Below, in pieces: positions 4,807 to 9,607 of a DNA stretch of 9,607 nt; within the stretch, counting starts at the first letter, position 1, and each line of letters opens with the position of its first letter. The DNA is taken from contig CAKUEI010000065.1 of NCBI GenBank assembly GCA_934646175.1, positions 1-9,607 on the forward strand, in the 5' to 3' direction. A program made the position numbers and the translations under genes. Under the pieces are notes generated by a model. That model saw only the letters and a program-made list of their open reading frames with translations. It had not been told where the DNA came from and did no database searches. Source of the DNA: an uncultured Oscillospiraceae bacterium. GTDB lineage: Bacteria > Bacillota > Clostridia > Oscillospirales > Oscillospiraceae.

Positions 4807-7800
4807 TGCCGAAGAATCCTGCCATTAAGAAAGTCCTGGTGCTGGGCAGTGGCCCCATCGTCATCGGTCAGGCCGCCGAGTTTGACTATGCCGGCACTCA
4901 GGCTTGCCGCGCCCTGAAGGAAGAGGGCGTGGAGGTGGTGCTGGTGAACTCCAACCCCGCCACCATCATGACCGACCGCGAGATCGCCGACCATGTGTAT
5001 ATCGAGCCGCTGAACCTCGCTTCTGTCACTCAGATCATCGCCAAAGAGCGGCCGGACTCCATCCTACCCACTCTGGGCGGTCAGACCGGCCTGAACCTTG
5101 CCATGAACCTCTATGAAGAGGGCATTCTGGACAAGTACGGCGTCAAGCTGCTGGGCACCAGCCCGGAGAGCATCCGCAAGGCGGAGGACCGTCAGGGCTT
5201 TAAGGATGCCATGCTGGAGATTGGCCAGCCCTGCGTCACCAGCGACGTGGTGGAAAGCGTGGAGGACGCGGTGCAGTTTGCCGCCTCCATCGGATATCCT
5301 GTCATCGTCCGCCCGGCCTATACCCTGGGCGGCAGCGGCGGCGGCATCGCCTATGACGAGATGTCCCTCCGCGAGATCGCGGACCGCGGCATCGCCCTCA
5401 GCCGTGTAGGCCAGGTGCTCATCGAGCGCTGCATTTCCGGCTGGAAGGAGATCGAGTTCGAGGTCATGCGCGACTCCGCCGGGAACGTGATCCAGATCTG
5501 CTCCATGGAGAACATTGACCCCGTCGGTGTTCACACCGGCGACTCCATCGTGGTGGCCCCCACCCAGACCTTGGCCAACCGGGAGTACCAGATGCTGCGC
5601 TCCGCTTCGCTGAATATCATCTCCGCCCTGAAGATCGAGGGCGGCTGCAACGTTCAGCTGGCTCTCAACCCCAAGAGCTTTGAGTATGCAGTTATTGAGG
5701 TGAACCCCCGCGTCAGCCGTTCCTCCGCGCTGGCCTCCAAGGCGACGGGCTATCCCATCGCAAAGGTCGCCGCGAAGATCGCCCTGGGTTACACCCTGGA
5801 CGAGATCCCCAACGCCGTCACCGGGAAGACCATGGCCTGCTTTGAGCCAACGCTGGACTATTGCGTGCTGAAGCTGCCCCGTCTGCCCTTTGATAAATTC
5901 ACTACCGCCAGCCGCACTCTGGGCACCCAGATGAAGGCCACCGGTGAGGTCATGGCCATTGGCAACAGCTTCGAGGGGGCGCTGATGAAGGCCATCCGCT
6001 CGCTGGAGCTGAACGTGAAGACCCTGAAAATGCCCGGCCTTGATGAGCTGTATACGGAAGAGATCGAAGACCGGCTGGTGAATATCGACGACCAGCGCCT
6101 TTTCATCGTGGCAGAGGCCCTGCGCCGCGGCTTCTCCCCGGAGAAGATCAACAAGATCACCCAGTACGACCTTTGGTTCCTGGACCGGTTCAAGGCCATC
6201 GTGGACATGGAAGCCACCCTGCAGCGGGGTAAGCTGGATCTTGCCACCCTGAAAAAGGCCAAGGAGATGGAATTCTCCGATTCCTATATTGCCGCGCTGA
6301 CCGGCAAGACCCGGCAGGAGATCAAGGAATTGCGGGAGCAGTTACACATCATCCCCTCCTTCAAGATGGTGGATACCTGTGCCGCCGAGTTCGACGCGGA
6401 GACGCCCTATTACTACTCCACCTACGATCAGGAGAATGAGGCGGCGGAAGAGATCGAGGCTGTCGGTGCAGAGCCGAAGAAAAAGGTCCTGGTGCTGGGC
6501 AGCGGCCCCATCCGCATTGGCCAGGGCATCGAATTTGACTACTGTTCTGTTCACTCCGTCTGGGCCTTTAAGCGCATGGGGTATGAGACCATTATCATCA
6601 ACAATAACCCCGAGACCGTTTCCACCGATTTCGACGTGGCCGATAAGCTCTACTTCGAGCCCCTGACGCCGGAGGATGTGGAGGCTGTGGTGGAGCTGGA
6701 GAAGCCCTGGGGCGCCGTGGTGCAGTTCGGCGGACAGACCGCCATCAAGCTGGCCAAGGCATTGACGGAAATGGGCGTTCCCATTCTGGGAACCTCCTCC
6801 GACGGTGTGGATGCCGCCGAGGACCGCGAGCGCTTTGACGAGATCCTGCAGCAGTGCCGCATCCCCCGGGCTGCGGGCAAGACGGTCTTCACCACGGAGG
6901 AGGCCATCGCCGCCGCTAACGAGGTGGGCTATCCCGTTTTGGTCCGTCCCTCTTACGTGCTGGGCGGTCAGGGCATGGAGATCGCCTATAATGACCGCAA
7001 CATCACCGACTTTATGCGCATCATCAATCAGGTGGAGCAGGAGCATCCCATTCTGGTGGACAAATACCTTATGGGCCGCGAGCTGGAGGTGGACGGCGTT
7101 TTCGACGGGGAAGACATCCTCATCCCCGGTATTATGGAGCATGTGGAGCGTGCCGGCATCCACTCCGGCGACTCCATCTCCGTCTATCCCACCCTGCATC
7201 TGGAGGAAAAGCACAAGGAGACCATTTTCCAGTACACCCGCGATCTGGCGAAGGCACTAGGCGTCATCGGCCTCATCAATATCCAGTTCATCCTCTATAA
7301 CGATCAGATCTATGTCATCGAGGTGAACCCCCGCTCCTCCCGCACCATCCCCTATATCAGCAAGGTCACCGGCGTTCCCGTCATCGACCTTGCCACCCGC
7401 GTCATGCTGGGCGAAAAGCTGAAGGATCTGGGCTACGGCACCGGCGTTTACCGGGAAGCGGAGTACTACGCCGTGAAAATGCCGGTCTTCTCCTTCGAGA
7501 AGCTCACCGATGTGGACACCGGACTCGGCCCCGAAATGAAGTCCACCGGTGAGGTGCTCGGCCTGGCGGAATCCTTCCCGCAGGCTCTGCTGAAAGCCTT
7601 CAAGGGCGCCGGGATGAAGGCCCCCAAGAAGGGCGGCCGCGTCATTATCACCGTTAAGGACGAGGACAAGAGCGAGATCGTGGGCATCGCCCGCGGATTT
7701 GAGGACATGGGCGTGGAAATTCTGGCTACGGAAGGCACATGGAAGGCGCTGAACGCCGCCGGTGTTTCGTGTCGCCGGGTGGCCCGCGTGTCTGAGGCGC

Positions 7801-8024
7801 ACCCCAACATTCTGGACATGATCCAGAGTGGCTCGGTGGATCTGGTCATCAACACCCCCACCCGGGGTCGGAAGCACGATACGGACGGCTTTAAGATCCG
7901 CCGCGCCGCCGTGGAGCACTCCGTGGGCTGCGTCACTGCCATCGACACCGCCCGCGCCCTGCTCACCGTTCGGGAGAAGGGAAGAAGCGAGGAATTAAGC
8001 CCCGTCGATATTACAACGCTTTAA
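4806..8024 (+). CDS. carB: Carbamoyl phosphate synthase large subunit
   Basis: CarB uses two ATP, bicarbonate and ammonia from CarA to make carbamoyl phosphate. At 1072 residues it is full length. The N-terminal half (about 1-400) is the carboxyphosphate synthetase unit, with VLGSGPIVIGQAAEFDYAGT near the start and ATP-grasp motifs such as RPAYTLGGSGGG. An oligomerisation segment follows (about 400-555). The second half restarts at about 559 with VLVLGSGPIRIGQGIEFDY and holds the carbamate-kinase-like ATP-grasp, including RPSYVLGGQGMEIA. From about 940 comes an MGS-like allosteric domain with ATEGT and INTPTRGRK, the region where UMP and similar effectors bind in known enzymes. No frameshift or missing block was seen. 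A third ORF (guaA) follows 43 bases later on the same strand. The Bacillus name is pyrAB. Confidence 0.98.
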   Translation: MPKNPAIKKVLVLGSGPIVIGQAAEFDYAGTQACRALKEEGVEVVLVNSNPATIMTDREIADHVYIEPLNLASVTQIIAKERPDSILPTLGGQTGLNLAMNLYEEGILDKYGVKLLGTSPESIRKAEDRQGFKDAMLEIGQPCVTSDVVESVEDAVQFAASIGYPVIVRPAYTLGGSGGGIAYDEMSLREIADRGIALSRVGQVLIERCISGWKEIEFEVMRDSAGNVIQICSMENIDPVGVHTGDSIVVAPTQTLANREYQMLRSASLNIISALKIEGGCNVQLALNPKSFEYAVIEVNPRVSRSSALASKATGYPIAKVAAKIALGYTLDEIPNAVTGKTMACFEPTLDYCVLKLPRLPFDKFTTASRTLGTQMKATGEVMAIGNSFEGALMKAIRSLELNVKTLKMPGLDELYTEEIEDRLVNIDDQRLFIVAEALRRGFSPEKINKITQYDLWFLDRFKAIVDMEATLQRGKLDLATLKKAKEMEFSDSYIAALTGKTRQEIKELREQLHIIPSFKMVDTCAAEFDAETPYYYSTYDQENEAAEEIEAVGAEPKKKVLVLGSGPIRIGQGIEFDYCSVHSVWAFKRMGYETIIINNNPETVSTDFDVADKLYFEPLTPEDVEAVVELEKPWGAVVQFGGQTAIKLAKALTEMGVPILGTSSDGVDAAEDRERFDEILQQCRIPRAAGKTVFTTEEAIAAANEVGYPVLVRPSYVLGGQGMEIAYNDRNITDFMRIINQVEQEHPILVDKYLMGRELEVDGVFDGEDILIPGIMEHVERAGIHSGDSISVYPTLHLEEKHKETIFQYTRDLAKALGVIGLINIQFILYNDQIYVIEVNPRSSRTIPYISKVTGVPVIDLATRVMLGEKLKDLGYGTGVYREAEYYAVKMPVFSFEKLTDVDTGLGPEMKSTGEVLGLAESFPQALLKAFKGAGMKAPKKGGRVIITVKDEDKSEIVGIARGFEDMGVEILATEGTWKALNAAGVSCRRVARVSEAHPNILDMIQSGSVDLVINTPTRGRKHDTDGFKIRRAAVEHSVGCVTAIDTARALLTVREKGRSEELSPVDITTL
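4833..6512 (+). repeat. Near-identical 27-bp direct repeat marking the two halves of carB
   Basis: The 27 bases at 4833-4859 recur at 6486-6512 with one difference (T versus C, synonymous). They encode VLVLGSGPI in the two homologous ATP-grasp halves. The protein duplication is ancient and universal in CarB; the surprising part is the near identity at DNA level over this short block. The coordinates span both copies. Confidence 0.8.
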
Positions 8025-8055
8025 GGCACGGCGCGAGACCGACCTTATGGAAAGC

Positions 8056-8061
8056 AGGAGG
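8056..8061 (+). promoter_or_regulatory. Ribosome binding site of guaA
   Basis: A consensus AGGAGG lies 6 bases before the guaA ATG at 8068. The 43-bp gap after carB shows no terminator or promoter, supporting co-transcription with carAB. Confidence 0.85.
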
Positions 8062-8067
8062 AAACCA

Positions 8068-9607
8068 ATGAATCACCAGATGGTTATTGTTCTGGACTTC
8101 GGCGGCCAGTATAATCAGCTGATCGCCCGCAGAGTCCGTGAGTGCAATGTCTATTGCGAAGTAAAACCCTATCACACCCCGCTGGAAGAGATTCGCGCCA
8201 TGAACCCCATCGGCATCATCTTCACCGGCGGCCCCAACAGCGTATACGAGGCTGATTCCCCTCAGGTGGACCCCCGCATTTTCAAGCTGGGCGTCCCCAT
8301 CCTGGGCATCTGCTACGGCTGCCAGCTCATCGCCCACACCCTAGGCGGCAAGGTGACTGCTGCAACGGACGATAACGCCCGGGAATACGGCAAGACCGCC
8401 ACTTACTATGATACCGAATGCACCCTCTTCCGCGGCCTTCCTGCAGAGGGCATCTCCTGGATGAGCCACGGGGACTATATGGCCAAAGTGCCGGAGGGCT
8501 TCACTCTCACTGCCCACAGCGCCAACTGCCCCAATGTGGCCATTGCGGACGAGACGCGGCATTTCTACGGCGTCCAGTTCCACCCGGAGGTCAACCATAC
8601 GGAAAACGGTGTGGCCATGCTGCATAACTTTCTGTATCTGGCCTGCGGTGCGGCAGGGGACTGGACCATGGGGGACTACCTGAAGACCTCTATCACCGCC
8701 ATCCGCGAAAAGGTGGGCTCCGGCAAAGTGCTGCTGGCCCTCAGCGGCGGTGTGGACTCCTCCGTGGCGGCCGCCCTGCTGGCGGAAGCCGTGGGGAATC
8801 AGCTCACCTGCGTCTTCGTGGACCACGGCCTTATGCGGAAGGACGAGGGCAACGAGGTGGAGGCTGCGTTCTCCAAGTGGGACCTCAACTTCATCCGTGT
8901 GGACGCGGAAGAGCGCTTTCTCGGCAAGCTGGCCGGCGTGACCGAGCCGGAGCGCAAGCGCAAGATCATCGGCGAGGAGTTCATCCGCGTTTTTGAGGAT
9001 GAAAGTAAGAAGATTGGCAGCGTGGACTATCTGGCGCAGGGCACCATCTATCCCGACGTTATCGAGTCCGGCACCGGCGATGCTGCCGTGATCAAGTCCC
9101 ACCATAACGTGGGTGGCCTGCCTGATTTCGTGGACTTCAAGGAGATCATCGAGCCGCTGCGCCTGCTCTTCAAGGACGAGGTCCGTCAGCTGGGCCGCGA
9201 GTTGGGCCTTCCGGAATATCTGGTCATGCGCCAGCCGTTCCCAGGTCCCGGCCTTGCCATCCGCGTCATCGGCGAGATCACCAAGGAAAAGCTGGACACC
9301 CTGCGGGAGGCGGATTTCATCTTCCGCGACGAAATCGAGAAGGCGGGCCTTGCCTACTCCATAAACCAGTACTTCGCCGTGCTGACCAACATGCGATCCG
9401 TGGGCGTCATGGGTGACGGCCGCACCTATGACTACACCCTCGCCCTCCGCGGCGTCATCACCACTGACTTTATGACCGCCGATTGGGCCCGCATTCCCTA
9501 TGAGACTCTGGACAAAATCTCTGTCCGTATCGTCAACGAGGTCAAGGGTATCAACCGTATCGTCTACGATATTACTTCTAAGCCCCCTGCGACCATTGAG
9601 TGGGAAT
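8068..9607 (+). CDS. guaA: GMP synthase (glutamine-hydrolysing), stop codon cut by window edge
   Basis: GuaA converts XMP to GMP using ATP and ammonia from glutamine, the last step of guanine nucleotide synthesis. All 513 codons are present: the frame ends in the family's C-terminus KPPATIEWE, and the final base of the window is a T that would begin the stop codon. Residues 1-190 are the class I amidotransferase domain, with GICYGCQ holding the nucleophile Cys82, WMSHGD at 131-136, and His172 and Glu174 in FHPEV. Residues about 200-390 are the ATP pyrophosphatase domain with the P-loop SGGVDSS (226-232), GTIYPDVIES and KSHHNVGGLP. The rest is the dimerisation/XMP-binding domain, opening with FPGPGLAIR. 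Most GuaA proteins have GICYGMQ; here Met is replaced by Cys85. The start is ATG at 8068 with AGGAGG upstream. It is third in the operon with carA and carB. Confidence 0.97.
   Translation, partial: MNHQMVIVLDFGGQYNQLIARRVRECNVYCEVKPYHTPLEEIRAMNPIGIIFTGGPNSVYEADSPQVDPRIFKLGVPILGICYGCQLIAHTLGGKVTAATDDNAREYGKTATYYDTECTLFRGLPAEGISWMSHGDYMAKVPEGFTLTAHSANCPNVAIADETRHFYGVQFHPEVNHTENGVAMLHNFLYLACGAAGDWTMGDYLKTSITAIREKVGSGKVLLALSGGVDSSVAAALLAEAVGNQLTCVFVDHGLMRKDEGNEVEAAFSKWDLNFIRVDAEERFLGKLAGVTEPERKRKIIGEEFIRVFEDESKKIGSVDYLAQGTIYPDVIESGTGDAAVIKSHHNVGGLPDFVDFKEIIEPLRLLFKDEVRQLGRELGLPEYLVMRQPFPGPGLAIRVIGEITKEKLDTLREADFIFRDEIEKAGLAYSINQYFAVLTNMRSVGVMGDGRTYDYTLALRGVITTDFMTADWARIPYETLDKISVRIVNEVKGINRIVYDITSKPPATIEWE

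Noticed and set aside
5064..9105. Several antisense frames of 130-290 codons over carB and guaA
   Set aside because: All are shadows of strongly conserved coding sequence, with no start signals and no recognisable protein family.

Overview
The window looks like chromosomal DNA from a Gram-positive, endospore-forming Clostridia-type bacterium, probably one of the GC-rich gut Oscillospiraceae (the Oscillibacter/Flavonifractor kind). The reasons are high GC with C/G-ending codons, strong AGGAGG-type ribosome binding sites, a DUF421-DUF4363 gene pair of the type found in spore formers, a stand-alone NrdR, and Firmicutes-like domain layouts in CarA, CarB and GuaA. The genus is inference; only a database search would settle it.

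Left part (1-1880). A MATE-family multidrug/sodium antiporter gene lies on the minus strand, with a good sigma-A-type promoter and a folded 5' leader. Upstream of it, also on the minus strand, is a 33-codon gene for a very hydrophilic, repeat-containing small protein. It has a near-perfect ribosome binding site and its own intrinsic terminator. It is divergent from nrdR, and the space between the two holds a perfect 10+10 bp inverted repeat overlapping the nrdR promoter.

Middle part (1887-3711). nrdR, the zinc-ribbon/ATP-cone repressor of ribonucleotide reductase genes, is on the plus strand and ends in a strong terminator. Converging on it from the right is a two-gene minus-strand operon, DUF421 membrane protein followed by DUF4363 protein, joined by an ATGA stop/start overlap. 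A 261-bp divergent intergenic region separates DUF421 from the carA operon. It contains the carA promoter and, between that promoter and the carA ribosome binding site, an intrinsic-terminator hairpin with seven U residues that looks like an attenuator.

Right part (3712-9607). carA, carB and guaA form one plus-strand operon: carA and carB overlap by one base and guaA follows after 43 bp. CarA and CarB make carbamoyl phosphate for pyrimidine and arginine synthesis; GuaA makes GMP from XMP. Both are glutamine-dependent amidotransferase systems, so the operon puts a pyrimidine-entry step and a purine-branch step under one control. guaA is complete except for its stop codon, which is cut by the window edge.

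I see no mobile element, CRISPR array, tRNA or rRNA. No protein here is clearly a new system. The least explained items are the small repeat protein, the nrdR-promoter palindrome and the carA leader terminator.
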